The notes under the pieces: model-generated
What the model saw: the letters and a program-made list of their open reading frames with translations, nothing else
Told to the model about the DNA's origin: nothing
Databases searched by the model: none
Origin: Rheinheimera aquimaris
GTDB lineage: Bacteria > Pseudomonadota > Gammaproteobacteria > Enterobacterales > Alteromonadaceae
Length of the DNA stretch: 64,000 bases
Reading direction: 5' to 3'
NCBI RefSeq assembly: GCF_020531985.1
Contig: NZ_JAJAVQ010000001.1
Span: 620,001-684,000, forward strand
Program-made: the position numbers and the translations under genes
Shown: positions 40,573-50,187 of the stretch, in pieces
Layout of the letters: each line of letters opens with the position of its first letter
Numbering within the stretch: the stretch's first letter is position 1

Positions 40573-43500
40573 ACACCTACCTCCTGTGTGCTGTCTGCGA
40601 CAGGCTGTACTTTGCTATCACGGCTAAACAGCGCATATAACACCGGAATAAACAGCAAGGTCAGCATAGTAGCCAGCGCCAGACCGAAGATCACGGTAAT
40701 GGCCATTGGCGCACGGATTTCGCTACCATCACCGCCTCCGATTGCCATAGGTAACAAGCCAAGAATGGTGGTCAGTGTCGTCATCAGAACCGGCCGCAAG
40801 CGGCTGCTACCGGCATCCAACACGGCCTGTGTTAATGCAACACCTTCGCCACGCAACTGGTTTATACGGTCGATAAGCACTATCGCATTGTTTACCACTA
40901 TACCGGCCAGCATGATAAGACCAATAAATACTATGACAGACAAGCGGGTATGGGTTAGCCACAACCCCAGCACAGCACCGGCACCGGCCAGAGGCACAGT
41001 AAACAGGATCAAAAGCGGCTGCAGCAGGTTTTCAAATTGCGACGCCATCACTAAGTACACCAGAAAAACCGCCAGTAACAGTGCCATCGTCAGCGAGGTG
41101 TAAGCACGCTCCATTTCCTCACTTTGCCCCATCACCGCCGCACTGACGCCATAAGGTAAACGCTGCGCTGATAATATCGCCTGGGCGCTTTGAGTTGCCT
41201 GCTCTAAATCACCGTAAGCCAGGTTAGCACTGACCACGGCCACGCGCTGTTGACCAATACGGGTAATTTCACTCGGGCCGGTTTCACGTTTTATCTCTGC
41301 CACAGCAGACAAGGGTAACGGCTTATCGCTGCCCGGATTAATGATCAGCTGTGCCAGTTGCTGCTCAGACTGACGGTACTGCTCTTCCAGCCTGACACGG
41401 ATATCTACTTTACGGTCATTCACTGAATATTGCCCCGCCAGCTCGCCACCGACATAAGCGGCAACCCTTTTGGCCACATCATGTGATGTCATACCCAGTT
41501 GCGATAACAAACCATGATTAAAATACAATGTAATTTCCGGCTGGCCGCGGCGCAGACTAGTTTTAACATCAGTAAAACGATCGTCGGCTTCCAGTGCTGC
41601 AACCAGGTTATCTGCCGCCGTTTTTAGTTGTGGTAGCTCATAACCGGACAGCTCCACTTCCAGAGGCGTACTGAAGCTAAACAGCTGCGGCCGGTCAATT
41701 TTCACCATAATATCAGGCTGCCGGGCCAGATAATCACGCAATGTCGTGATAACCTGCTGCTCCTGCTCAGCGTTGGTACCCGGCTCTAACACTATGCTCA
41801 GCCGTCCCCAGTGGCTACCGCCTATACTGGGATCAACCGTCATCTGGGCACCGGTACCGGCCTGCGCATAGCTACGCTTAACCACGGCTTGCTCAGCGGC
41901 AATAGCTGCCAGGCTGGTGAGTACTTTATCGGTCTGTTCAATAGCACTGCCTACCGGCAACTGTACTTCAACAAAAAATTCGCCCTGGCTCATCGCCGGT
42001 ATGACATCGGCGCCTAAGCGCGGCAATAACGCAAAACAGCCTGCGGCTACCGCTAAAGTAATCGCTATAGTTAACGCTTTGAAATTAAGCGCAGCCTGTA
42101 ACGCACGGCGATAAACCCTCTCCAGCTGTACCAGCAACCACTGCACTACCGCCAGCAGCGGTTTAAAGGCGAATGCCAGCGCCCGGCCAACCAGACGAAA
42201 TATCAGCGTTAGCAACGTCATCACCAACAGCATCAGGCCACGCAGAGCCTTGCCCAGCATCCGCAGCGGCCAGGTTGGCCAGTAGTACCAGCGCCGCACC
42301 GGCTCAGCGCTTGTTACGTCGGCAACAGCTGCAACAGCATTGTTATTACGGCTACGCTCACGCGCGGCCATGGTAGGGATCAGTGTCAGCGCCACCACCA
42401 GCGATGCCAGCAGCGCAAAAGTAACCGTCAGAGCCTGATCCCGGAATAACTGCCCGGCGATACCTTCAACAAATACCAGCGGGAAAAACACCGCAACTGT
42501 CGTTAGCGTAGATGCGGTTATCGCCATCGCCACTTCGCGGGTACCGGTTCTGGCGGCGGTAAAGGCATCTTTACCCTGTTCTTTATGCCGGGCAATGTTC
42601 TCCAGCACAACAATAGCGTTATCAACCAGTAAGCCAACCGCGAGCGCTATACCGCCCAGGCTCATCATGTTCAGCGTAATACCCTGACCGTACATCAGAT
42701 TAAAGGTAGCGATTACCGATACCGGTATCGAAACCGAAATAATCAGTGTTGCCCAAACATTGCGTAAAAACAGATACAGCACCAGCATCGCCAGCAGGCC
42801 GCCGACGATGGCTGAAGATTTAACCTCTTCAATCGCCTGTTTAATAAATTCAGACTGGTCATACACCAGGGTTAGCCGGTAACCGGCTGGCAAAGATTTT
42901 TCTAACTGTGGTAACTGCGCCAGCAGTGTTTCTGCGACTTGTACGGTATTAGCATCACCCTCTTTGTATACGGCCACTTCAATGGCTTCTTTGCCATTAA
43001 TATAAGTAATACTCTGACGGTCAACAAAGCTGTCCCGCACTTGGGCAATATCTTTTAAGCGGATCTGGCTGCCTGCCACTTCGGCTACGTACAGATCTTC
43101 AATCTGGCTTAGGTTTGCAAACTGGTTGATGGTACGCACCAGATAGTCGTAGCTTGGCGTTTCCAGCCTGCCACCTGCCTGGTTCAGGTTTTCTTCACGT
43201 AACCGCTCACTGATTTGACTGATATCCAGCTGCAGCTGACTGAGCTTTTCCGGATCGACCAGAATTTGAATTTCCTGGCTCAGACCACCGTCAGGCCTTA
43301 CGGCGGCAACACCGGGCAACGACTCCAGTGCACGGCGCAAATCTTCTTCAGCAAAGGTGCGTAAACTAACCAGCTGCGCCGGGCTTAGCGCTTCCGCTTC
43401 GGTATCCCGGCTCAGGGCAAGGCGCACTATCGGGTCTAAGTTCGGGTTAAACCGCAGCAGCAAAGGTTTTTCAATTTCCAAAGGCAGGAATAATACATCC

Positions 43501-43835
43501 AGCTTTTCGCGTACTTCCAGTGCCGCCAGGTCCATATCAGTACCCCAGTCAAACTCCATCACCACATCAGAGCGGCCAGAGCGTGACACCGACTGCACCT
43601 TGCGCACCCCTTTAACAATGCCGACGGCTTCTTCAATAGGTTTACTGACCAGCTGCTCGACTTCAGCCGGCGCAGCGCCGACAAATTCGGTGCGCACTGT
43701 CAGTGACGGGTAAGATAAATCAGGCAATAAATTCACCGCCAGGCGGCCTGCAGCAACCAGACCGAAAAGTAAAATACCTAGTGTGAACATCCAGATAGTG
43801 ACGGGGCGGCTTACCGCGGTATCAACCAGCTTCAT
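40569..43835 (-). CDS. RND family efflux pump, inner-membrane subunit with an extra hydrophobic insert (first of a pair)
   Basis: 1088 residues, about 50-60 longer than usual. The proton-relay helix GLLVDNAIVVLENIARH is near residue 405 and the second repeat has LAGIVVNNAIVLIDRINQ near 985. Between the halves, at about residues 495-590, an insert rich in Leu/Val/Arg (WPLRMLGKALRGLMLL, then LTLIFRLVGRALAFAF) adds two possible membrane or amphipathic helices. The gene is 190 bases after the adaptor gene, with a nested inverted repeat between. Confidence 0.92.
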   Translation of the reverse strand: MKLVDTAVSRPVTIWMFTLGILLFGLVAAGRLAVNLLPDLSYPSLTVRTEFVGAAPAEVEQLVSKPIEEAVGIVKGVRKVQSVSRSGRSDVVMEFDWGTDMDLAALEVREKLDVLFLPLEIEKPLLLRFNPNLDPIVRLALSRDTEAEALSPAQLVSLRTFAEEDLRRALESLPGVAAVRPDGGLSQEIQILVDPEKLSQLQLDISQISERLREENLNQAGGRLETPSYDYLVRTINQFANLSQIEDLYVAEVAGSQIRLKDIAQVRDSFVDRQSITYINGKEAIEVAVYKEGDANTVQVAETLLAQLPQLEKSLPAGYRLTLVYDQSEFIKQAIEEVKSSAIVGGLLAMLVLYLFLRNVWATLIISVSIPVSVIATFNLMYGQGITLNMMSLGGIALAVGLLVDNAIVVLENIARHKEQGKDAFTAARTGTREVAMAITASTLTTVAVFFPLVFVEGIAGQLFRDQALTVTFALLASLVVALTLIPTMAARERSRNNNAVAAVADVTSAEPVRRWYYWPTWPLRMLGKALRGLMLLVMTLLTLIFRLVGRALAFAFKPLLAVVQWLLVQLERVYRRALQAALNFKALTIAITLAVAAGCFALLPRLGADVIPAMSQGEFFVEVQLPVGSAIEQTDKVLTSLAAIAAEQAVVKRSYAQAGTGAQMTVDPSIGGSHWGRLSIVLEPGTNAEQEQQVITTLRDYLARQPDIMVKIDRPQLFSFSTPLEVELSGYELPQLKTAADNLVAALEADDRFTDVKTSLRRGQPEITLYFNHGLLSQLGMTSHDVAKRVAAYVGGELAGQYSVNDRKVDIRVRLEEQYRQSEQQLAQLIINPGSDKPLPLSAVAEIKRETGPSEITRIGQQRVAVVSANLAYGDLEQATQSAQAILSAQRLPYGVSAAVMGQSEEMERAYTSLTMALLLAVFLVYLVMASQFENLLQPLLILFTVPLAGAGAVLGLWLTHTRLSVIVFIGLIMLAGIVVNNAIVLIDRINQLRGEGVALTQAVLDAGSSRLRPVLMTTLTTILGLLPMAIGGGDGSEIRAPMAITVIFGLALATMLTLLFIPVLYALFSRDSKVQPVADSTQEVGV

Positions 43836-43907
43836 AGCATCATGTCCTGTGAGCTTAAATTATTGTTGTATTTATTCAATGAAAGGCGGTACTTCTAGTT
43901 AATCTGC

Positions 43908-44007
43908 AAAACCGGCTTACCTACGCCAACACGCCGTGAACCCATCCCTGGGGGCTCGTTTCCGCCCGTCCAGGGCTCCAACGGTTGGCTTAAGATAACC
44001 CGGTTTT
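43908..44007. repeat. nested inverted-repeat element inside the efflux operon
   Basis: Three nested arms share one centre: AAAACCGG (43908-43915) with CCGGTTTT (44000-44007), GCCAAC (43925-43930) with GTTGGC (43984-43989), and CCCTGG with CCAGGG inside. The core around 'CCATCCCTGGGGGCTCG' and 'CCAGGGCTCCAACG' looks like intergenic repeats seen many times in related genomes. Only one copy is in this window. It lies between the adaptor stop and the first pump start. Confidence 0.6.
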
Positions 44008-44025
44008 TACTCCATTTGAGCTGTC

Positions 44026-45096
44026 TTAAAACTCGCGTACCGTTACCACATTTACCAGGGCTTCGTCTTTTAATGCTGACTGACCGGCAATCACCACCTG
44101 ATCGCCCAGCGCCAGACCTGATAACACCTCAACAGTATTGTCGGCCTGATAGCCCAGATGCACCTGTTTACGACTGACTTTATTCTCACTGTCGATAACA
44201 AACACGGTCTGCGTATTGTCAGTGCTCATCAGTGCGCGTTTAGGCAGCAGTAAAGCATCGGCTTTTACATCAAACTGCAATTGTACCTGCGCAAACATGC
44301 CTGGTTTTAATATCTGCTGCTCATTGGCTACTTTCAGCACAGCACGAACAGTACCCGATTGCGCATCAACTACCGGTGAAATACGCACCAGCTCGGCTTT
44401 TACCGGCTGCATACCGGCAAACTGCAACACCGCATTCTGGCCAACATGGGCCTGCGCTAATTGCTGCTCCGGTAAATGCACCACGGCCTCCAACTGCTGA
44501 TTCGATACGATATGAAACAGCGACTGAGTCGCATGTTGATTCACCAGTTGCCCAACTTTGGCATAACGCCGGGATACCACACCCGCGATAGGAGCACGAA
44601 TTTCGGTTTCTTTCAGCGCCAACTCTGCCAGGTTGACAGAAGCTTGCAGTGCATCAAACTGCCACTGCAGTTTTTCAAATACATCGGCACTTATCAGCTT
44701 GCGCTGATACATCTCTTCCATCCGCTTTAATTCGCTACCCAGACGGTTTAATTCGGCTTTCTCTTTGTTCAGGCTGTACTGCTGGCGCTCGTTATCCAGC
44801 TGCGCCAGTAATTGGCCGGCAACCACTTTATCACCCTCTTCCACCAGGATTTGCTGTACTATGCCGGTGGCTTTGCTGATCACTTCCGCTTCACCGCGCG
44901 CTTCTAAGGTAGCAGTTGTACGATAGCTGCTGCTGATTTCGCCCTGACGGGTCAGTGCAGACTCTACCGGAATAGCAACTACAGCCTCTGCTGTAGTAGT
45001 CGCGGTAGTACTGTTCGCCTGGTTACAGCCAGTCAGTAGTACACTGGCCAATACAGCAGCGGCAGCAGTAAGTTTAAAAGTGTTTGACGTTTTCAT
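44026..45096 (-). CDS. RND efflux periplasmic adaptor (HlyD/MFP family), lipoprotein
   Basis: 356 residues. The lipobox LLTGC puts the lipid on Cys24. The layout is that of AcrA-type adaptors: a biotinyl-lipoyl-like half (SKATGIVQQILVEEGDKVVAGQLLAQLD near residue 75), a helical hairpin (about 105-165), the second half (EIRAPIAGVVSRRYAKVGQLV near 168), then barrel domains. It links the two pumps to an outer-membrane factor. First gene of the operon; no local regulator gene is adjacent, but the upstream region is AT-rich and has a short dyad (45243-45261). Confidence 0.93.
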   Translation of the reverse strand: MKTSNTFKLTAAAAVLASVLLTGCNQANSTTATTTAEAVVAIPVESALTRQGEISSSYRTTATLEARGEAEVISKATGIVQQILVEEGDKVVAGQLLAQLDNERQQYSLNKEKAELNRLGSELKRMEEMYQRKLISADVFEKLQWQFDALQASVNLAELALKETEIRAPIAGVVSRRYAKVGQLVNQHATQSLFHIVSNQQLEAVVHLPEQQLAQAHVGQNAVLQFAGMQPVKAELVRISPVVDAQSGTVRAVLKVANEQQILKPGMFAQVQLQFDVKADALLLPKRALMSTDNTQTVFVIDSENKVSRKQVHLGYQADNTVEVLSGLALGDQVVIAGQSALKDEALVNVVTVREF

Positions 45097-45401
45097 GATT
45101 CATCCTTTGGAAAACAAAATACTGAACAAGTTAATACCAACAATGCAGCTGCTGTGCCAGCGCCATAAAAAATAAATTCGTTAATATTTTCAATAAGATA
45201 AAATATACTCATCGCAATTAACTACTCATCACGTTCGTTTGTGTTAGTTAAAAACACTAACTATTAGTCATAAATGCCACACGGCTGCAGCACAGAACGC
45301 CAACTTCAACGACCAAGCCACAACTTTTTGCGGGCTGATGCCTGTACTCTATGGTCTGACCTCTTTATACTGCCGGTTTTTACATTCAACCGGGTATGTA
45401 T
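45097..45401. other. divergent promoter region between the efflux adaptor and FadL genes
   Basis: About 300 bases without a gene. AT-rich around 45180-45260. GTTAGT (45243-45248) and ACTAAC (45256-45261) form a dyad with a seven-base spacer, a possible regulator site. I see no RNA gene. Confidence 0.5.
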
Positions 45402-46871
45402 ATGATTAGAAAAACCGCCGTTTCTGTTGCCGTTCTCTCCGCCCTTTTCAGCCTGTCGGCGCAGTCTGAAGGCTATAAACTGTTTGAACAGTCTGTCAGC
45501 AGTATGGGTAATGCCTACGCTGGCCGTGGCGCGCAAATTACTGATGCCAGCCTGGTGTACTCAAACCCTGCAGCATTAACCCAACTTGATGGCGCCCAGT
45601 TAAGTGGTGGCCTGAACCTTATTACTGCCAAAACCCGTTACCGTAATGCACAAGCACAAAGTGCTAACGGTCAGTCAGTTGTTGGTCGTACTGAAGGCTC
45701 AAATAGTTTGAATGAGTTGGTACCTTTTGTGTTTTACAGCGATAAAGTGTCAGATTCATTAAGCTGGGGTATTGGGTTTTATGTGCCGTTTGGTTTGTCG
45801 TCAGACTACGACAACGATTTTGTCGGCCGTTACTTTGCTGATGAAACGAAAATTGAAGTGCTGAGCTTGCAGCCGAGTGTTGGCTATAAGTTAAACGAGC
45901 AATGGTCTGTCGGTATGGGTATTTCAGTTAACCGCGCAGAAGGCACGCTGTCTAAGTATAAAGACCACAGTGGCCTGTGTGAGCTCGGTGAGCAAACCAC
46001 CAATGCAATGTTTGGCGTGCCGGTGTATAACGCCGCCTATTGCGACAGCCACTATGAAGTTGAAGGCGATGACGTGGCCTTCGGTTATACGCTGGGTATC
46101 CATGGAGAGCCGGTTCAGGGTACGCGGTTAGCTCTGACGTACCACTCTGCTATTCATTTCCGACTGTCCGGTGACTCCGTCATTACCAATACGCCAATAA
46201 CCGGCGCCAATGTGGTAGGCAATCCTAATTATCTGGTTGTCGCGCCTAACCTGCCAGCAATTGATTTATCTACCGGCAAACTGGCCGCAAACAGCCAGCT
46301 GACCGAAGCCAGTAAAGTGGCGTTAACTACTCCTGCCACCGCGGCATTCAGCCTTGACCAACAGTTGAGCAAAGCTCTGTCTGTGCAATTTAGTGCAGCC
46401 TGGACTGAGTGGAGTGCTTTTGAAAGTATTGATATTTTAAGTGCCGACGCTAACCCTAGTATTTCACTTAGCACCCAGATCCCATCGAATCTGAATAATC
46501 CGGGGCAGATTGGTTACATTCCGGAATACTGGCACAACAGCTGGTCGTTCGCAGTAGGTGCAACCTACGTGCTGCAAAGCGATGTTACGTTAAAAGCCGG
46601 CGTAGCTTACGATGAGAACCCTATCGGACAATCACACAAAACCGCGCGTATTCCAACCGACGATCGGGTTTGGGCTTCGGTGGGCGCCAACTGGCAGTTA
46701 ACGGACAAGCTGAGCCTGGATTTCGCTTACGGCTACCTGTTTACCGGCGATGTCTCTGTAAATGAGCGTGAATATAACGTGCAGGACGTACCACTGTATA
46801 ACAGCGGTTATCAGGGTGATTACAGCAATAAGAGTCAGTTATTTGCTGTGGGTGCGAACTACAGCTTCTGA
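45402..46871 (+). CDS. FadL/OmpP1/TodX family outer-membrane porin
   Basis: 489 residues from the ATG at 45402, preferred over the ATG two codons earlier, which sits too close to the GGG ribosome site. The signal peptide ends near Ala-Gln-Ser. The family's N-terminal plug pattern is clear (GYKLFEQSVSSMGNAYAG, ITDASLVYSNPAALTQLDG), followed by a beta-barrel that ends in Phe (NYSF). FadL proteins take up long-chain fatty acids or other hydrophobic compounds through the outer membrane. Confidence 0.93.
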   Translation: MIRKTAVSVAVLSALFSLSAQSEGYKLFEQSVSSMGNAYAGRGAQITDASLVYSNPAALTQLDGAQLSGGLNLITAKTRYRNAQAQSANGQSVVGRTEGSNSLNELVPFVFYSDKVSDSLSWGIGFYVPFGLSSDYDNDFVGRYFADETKIEVLSLQPSVGYKLNEQWSVGMGISVNRAEGTLSKYKDHSGLCELGEQTTNAMFGVPVYNAAYCDSHYEVEGDDVAFGYTLGIHGEPVQGTRLALTYHSAIHFRLSGDSVITNTPITGANVVGNPNYLVVAPNLPAIDLSTGKLAANSQLTEASKVALTTPATAAFSLDQQLSKALSVQFSAAWTEWSAFESIDILSADANPSISLSTQIPSNLNNPGQIGYIPEYWHNSWSFAVGATYVLQSDVTLKAGVAYDENPIGQSHKTARIPTDDRVWASVGANWQLTDKLSLDFAYGYLFTGDVSVNEREYNVQDVPLYNSGYQGDYSNKSQLFAVGANYSF

Positions 46872-46925
46872 TAAAACATGCTGATCATTATCACAGCTCA
46901 CTGGCGGTAGTGATAAACAGACAAC

Positions 46926-46955
46926 AAAAAAGGCGATCTTACGATCGCCTTTTTT
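46926..46955. terminator. bidirectional terminator
   Basis: AGGCGATC pairs perfectly with GATCGCCT across TTAC, flanked by A-run and T-run of six. It serves both the FadL gene and the convergent DUF4397 gene. Confidence 0.93.
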
Positions 46956-46992
46956 ATGCCGCCAGAACCTTCACCCGGCGTTAACTAAGCTG

Positions 46993-48303
46993 TTAGTGCA
47001 CCAGCTTTAACTTGTAACCAGAAGGTGCTGCATCGTCTTTTTCTGCCAGCAGAGTGTAGTGCTTGCCACTTTCCAGCATCATACTGGCAGTTTTATCCAG
47101 CAAAGTGGTACTGCCATTATCGGCCACCTGCACCAGCGAAATGGCGTAGTAGTCTTTTGGCAGGTTGATAGCTTGCTGCTTTTTAAACTCCAGGTTTTTC
47201 ACGTTATAGCGTGCGTTGCTGATGGTTTCGTTCTGGCGAACAAAGTAAAACTGCAGTTTTTCAAAGTCCGGTACCAGATTTGCTACGACCACATCATGCG
47301 CCTGCAGCTGCGGTGTGTCTTTTTCGACTACTGTCAAAGCTTCTGCCTGTTCATCATCATTATTGTAAAGCAATACCGCCTTACTCTCGCCAGCTGCCAG
47401 GCTCAGCAGCGCGCTGTTCAGTAGCAAATTACCGCTTGCGTCACGTACCGACAGACTAAAGTCGCCTTTAGCTCCTGCAACATAGCTACTCATGCTGCCT
47501 GCAGGTACCGTAGCAACCTCAGTATTATCCAACGCCAGCGTTACCGGCTGCGCCAGGCTGTTGTACATACGGAACTGCGCACTGGCATCAACATTGTTAT
47601 ACGCGGTAACTGAGGATGAGTTCAGCACTAAATCAAGCGATAGCTGGTTTTCCAGTGCACCATGTTTGTCACGGATAATCATGACATAGGTATTTTCATA
47701 AGCAAAGTTCACGCCCTGAGCAGTGAACACTGGCGTGTTTTGGCCAGCCTGAGTCAGGTAAAGGTTATACTTGCCCAGCTCCTGGGTTTTTACCTCTGTG
47801 GTTACCTCAAGCAGGCTCAGGCTATCCAACAACTCTGCATCGGTAAAGCCTTTGCCTTCTGGCGCAATATGCACGTCAAGCTGTGGATATTGCTCAGATA
47901 AATTCACCATATGTAAATTAAACTTATCGTCAAGCTCAGGCTCACGGACAAAACTCAGGCTCAGCTGATCATACTGGCCGTCCTGCTGGGTCAAAATGTA
48001 CAGGGTCTTGTTGTCCTTCGTTAACGTAATATCGTCGTTCAGCAAATTGGCTGACGATGCTACATCAATCAGTTCCAGCTCATAAGCATCAGCTTTTAAT
48101 GCCACAACAGAGCTAACATCACCGTAGGCTGCAGAACCAATGCTGGTATCACCGGCTTTTAATTGAGTATTACCTGCGACAGAGGCGCCGTTATAAAATT
48201 GCAGATAGCTGTCTGCCGTGGTTTCATCACCACCGCTGCTGCCACCACACCCGGCAAGTGCCGCCGATAACAAGAGCATTGAAGATAAATAAACTGATTT
48301 CAT
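46993..48303 (-). CDS. DUF4397 domain lipoprotein
   Basis: 436 residues. Lipobox LAGC with Cys19, followed by a Gly/Ser/Asp linker. Two or three beta-rich repeats follow; the first has YLQFYNGASVAGNTQLKAG near residue 33 and the typical YELELIDVASSANLL near 74, as in DUF4397. Later units start at about residues 130 and 240 (AQFRMYNSLAQPVTLALDN). Role unknown, probably cell-surface or periplasmic. The AAGGA ribosome site and ATG are inside one arm of a 12-base inverted repeat. Confidence 0.85.
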   Translation of the reverse strand: MKSVYLSSMLLLSAALAGCGGSSGGDETTADSYLQFYNGASVAGNTQLKAGDTSIGSAAYGDVSSVVALKADAYELELIDVASSANLLNDDITLTKDNKTLYILTQQDGQYDQLSLSFVREPELDDKFNLHMVNLSEQYPQLDVHIAPEGKGFTDAELLDSLSLLEVTTEVKTQELGKYNLYLTQAGQNTPVFTAQGVNFAYENTYVMIIRDKHGALENQLSLDLVLNSSSVTAYNNVDASAQFRMYNSLAQPVTLALDNTEVATVPAGSMSSYVAGAKGDFSLSVRDASGNLLLNSALLSLAAGESKAVLLYNNDDEQAEALTVVEKDTPQLQAHDVVVANLVPDFEKLQFYFVRQNETISNARYNVKNLEFKKQQAINLPKDYYAISLVQVADNGSTTLLDKTASMMLESGKHYTLLAEKDDAAPSGYKLKLVH

Positions 48304-48353
48304 GAAGTCCTTCCGAAGGGTAATTATAACCGGCTCAGAGTAAGGACTTCATG
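48301..48353 (-). promoter_or_regulatory. 12-base perfect inverted repeat over the ribosome site and start codon of the DUF4397 gene
   Basis: CATGAAGTCCTT (48301-48312) and AAGGACTTCATG (48342-48353) are exact reverse complements. On the gene's strand the downstream arm contains the AAGGA ribosome site and the ATG. The 29-base loop contains a perfect TATAAT at about 48322-48327. A second dyad, TAACCAA/TTGGTTA, lies further upstream (48373-48395). Confidence 0.8.
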
Positions 48354-48457
48354 CTGATAACACCATGTGAATTAACCAAAATAAACAGTTGGTTACGTTT
48401 GATTACAAACAGGAAGAATTAATTACATCCGTTGCGGTAAAAGCAAATTTGCCAGGC

Positions 48458-48496
48458 TGAAAATACAGATGCCAGCAGGTGGAGCTACTGGCATCT
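48458..48496 (-). terminator. terminator after purC
   Basis: AGATGCCAG (48467-48475) pairs perfectly with CTGGCATCT (48488-48496). On the minus strand it is followed by GTATTTT. Confidence 0.75.
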
Positions 48497-48521
48497 GGCA
48501 ATGACAAGGCAGCCGACCGGC

Positions 48522-49634
48522 TTATTTGGCGATAAGGCCGTACTGCTGATCTAATACCGCGATAATTTCTGCCTTCGGATCGGCTGACAAGCTAATTTTG
48601 TGACCCACTACGCGCTCGGCAATTCCCAGGTAGGTGCGGGAAATATCCATCATCACCTCTGTTGGCAAGGCGTTGTCGCGGGCCAATGCGGCGCGCTCTG
48701 GCATCCGATCTTTGTTCAGCAGAATATCCGGCTCAGGGAAATGATTCAGCAGCCACTGACGAAAGCCTTCTTTAGACTGCTCAACAATTTTGCCATCGCG
48801 CCAGCTGGCGCCATCCCAAATTCTGGAACTATCAGGTGTTCCCACCTCATCCATATAAATCAGTTTGCTGTTGCCTTGTGCATCTTTGACGTAACCAAAT
48901 TCAAACTTGGTGTCGACAAACATTTGATCCAACGCAGACAGCGCGTCACTGATCACACTAAAGCCCTGTTTCAGCAAAGTTTCATACAGGTCAATATCTG
49001 CTACCTGTTCAAAGCCAAACGCCTGACTGTGCCGCTCGATATCAGCACGCGAAATATTGACGTCATCTGCCTCTGGCACACCGTCCAGTCCGGTCAATAT
49101 CCCTTTGGTAGAAGGCGTGATCAGAATGTCAGGCAATTTCTGATCCTTTTGCAGCCCTTCCGGCAGCGTTATGCCGCAGAATTCGCGTTCACCTTTACTG
49201 TAAGCGCGCCACATAGAGCCGGTGATGTACTGGCGGGCTATGGCCTCGATTTTAACCGGCCGGGCTTTTTGTACTATCCACACCAGCGGGTGCGGAATAT
49301 CCAGAATATGGCTGTCGGCCAGGCCATGCTGTTTAAACAGCGAAAACCAGTGATTGGATATCGCATTTAATGCCGCGCCTTTACCCGGCACCCCGTTCAG
49401 GCCATTTTCACCATGCCATATGCAGTCAAAAGCCGATATACGGTCGCTGATTACCATAATTGCAAGCGGCGTATCTAACGCTACAGGATAATTTTTCTCA
49501 CGGATAAGCCGAGCACTGTCTTCGGCTGTCAGCCAGTAAACACTGCGCACTTTGCCGGAGTGCACCGGTAAATCTGTACGAATTGGCAGATCGTCATTGA
49601 CCGCCAGAACCTGAGTTGCAAGAGTCATCTTCAC
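48522..49634 (-). CDS. purC: phosphoribosylaminoimidazole-succinocarboxamide synthase (SAICAR synthase)
   Basis: 370 residues, the long form of PurC found in several gammaproteobacteria. Marks: [11 protein letters not shown] near residue 21, [13 protein letters not shown] near 61, [21 protein letters not shown] near 134, and the aspartate-binding [10 protein letters not shown] near 240 with [13 protein letters not shown] near 264. It catalyses the ATP-dependent joining of aspartate to CAIR in purine synthesis. Stand-alone gene with its own terminator. Confidence 0.96.
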   Translation of the reverse strand: MKMTLATQVLAVNDDLPIRTDLPVHSGKVRSVYWLTAEDSARLIREKNYPVALDTPLAIMVISDRISAFDCIWHGENGLNGVPGKGAALNAISNHWFSLFKQHGLADSHILDIPHPLVWIVQKARPVKIEAIARQYITGSMWRAYSKGEREFCGITLPEGLQKDQKLPDILITPSTKGILTGLDGVPEADDVNISRADIERHSQAFGFEQVADIDLYETLLKQGFSVISDALSALDQMFVDTKFEFGYVKDAQGNSKLIYMDEVGTPDSSRIWDGASWRDGKIVEQSKEGFRQWLLNHFPEPDILLNKDRMPERAALARDNALPTEVMMDISRTYLGIAERVVGHKISLSADPKAEIIAVLDQQYGLIAK

Positions 49635-49745
49635 TTCTTCTGAGGCTGGTAAAAGGCGCGCAGAGTTTAGCAGATTAACGCGCTTAACTGAATCGCTGCA
49701 GCAAGCTCGTCAGCTCACTGCAGCGCATTTTACAAAAACTGGCGC

Positions 49746-50039
49746 TCAGCCCCAGATGACATAAGCTGCCAGTAATATCAGACCAGCGAAGGCAAAAGCT
49801 GCCAACCAACCCGGAAAAGAACCCGGCGTGACAGCTTTATTGTACTTTTGACCATAAATCAGGTCGCTGAATACTGTGCCCTTTTCTGAGTCATACCGGG
49901 TTACAGCCAGAACCAGGGTGACCAAAGGACCAAACAACATCGACCCCAGCAGGTAGAGCAGTGGGCTACGCCCATCTATATTTGCCAGCGCGGCATTAAT
50001 CAGTGCTAACGTTCCCCACCCCAGATACATCCCTTCCAT
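49746..50039 (-). CDS. small membrane protein, function unknown
   Basis: 97 residues. Three hydrophobic segments (about 5-18, 27-46 and 76-96) separated by a polar loop with RYDSEKGTVFSDLIYGQKY. A GGAGG-like site overlaps the region before the ATG at 50039; an internal ATG three codons on is an alternative. No family recognised. Confidence 0.65.
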   Translation of the reverse strand: MEGMYLGWGTLALINAALANIDGRSPLLYLLGSMLFGPLVTLVLAVTRYDSEKGTVFSDLIYGQKYNKAVTPGSFPGWLAAFAFAGLILLAAYVIWG

Positions 50040-50130
50040 TTAGCCTCCTCAATGTTATTTTAGTCCCCGGTTTCTGCCATACAGACAATTGCAGTCAGGC
50101 AGACAAATCTTGTACCATTTTTTGCCAGAA

Positions 50131-50162
50131 ACAACAAAGGCCGCTGCAGCGGCCTTTGTTGT
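50131..50162. terminator. perfect palindromic terminator-like hairpin
   Basis: A 32-base perfect palindrome (ACAACAAAGGCCGCTG and its exact complement). It lies 26 bases past the stop of the DUF4097 gene on the minus strand. The T-run is interrupted (TTTGTTGTTT). Confidence 0.75.
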
Positions 50163-50187
50163 CATAGGACTTTTGTCAATCTCAGCG

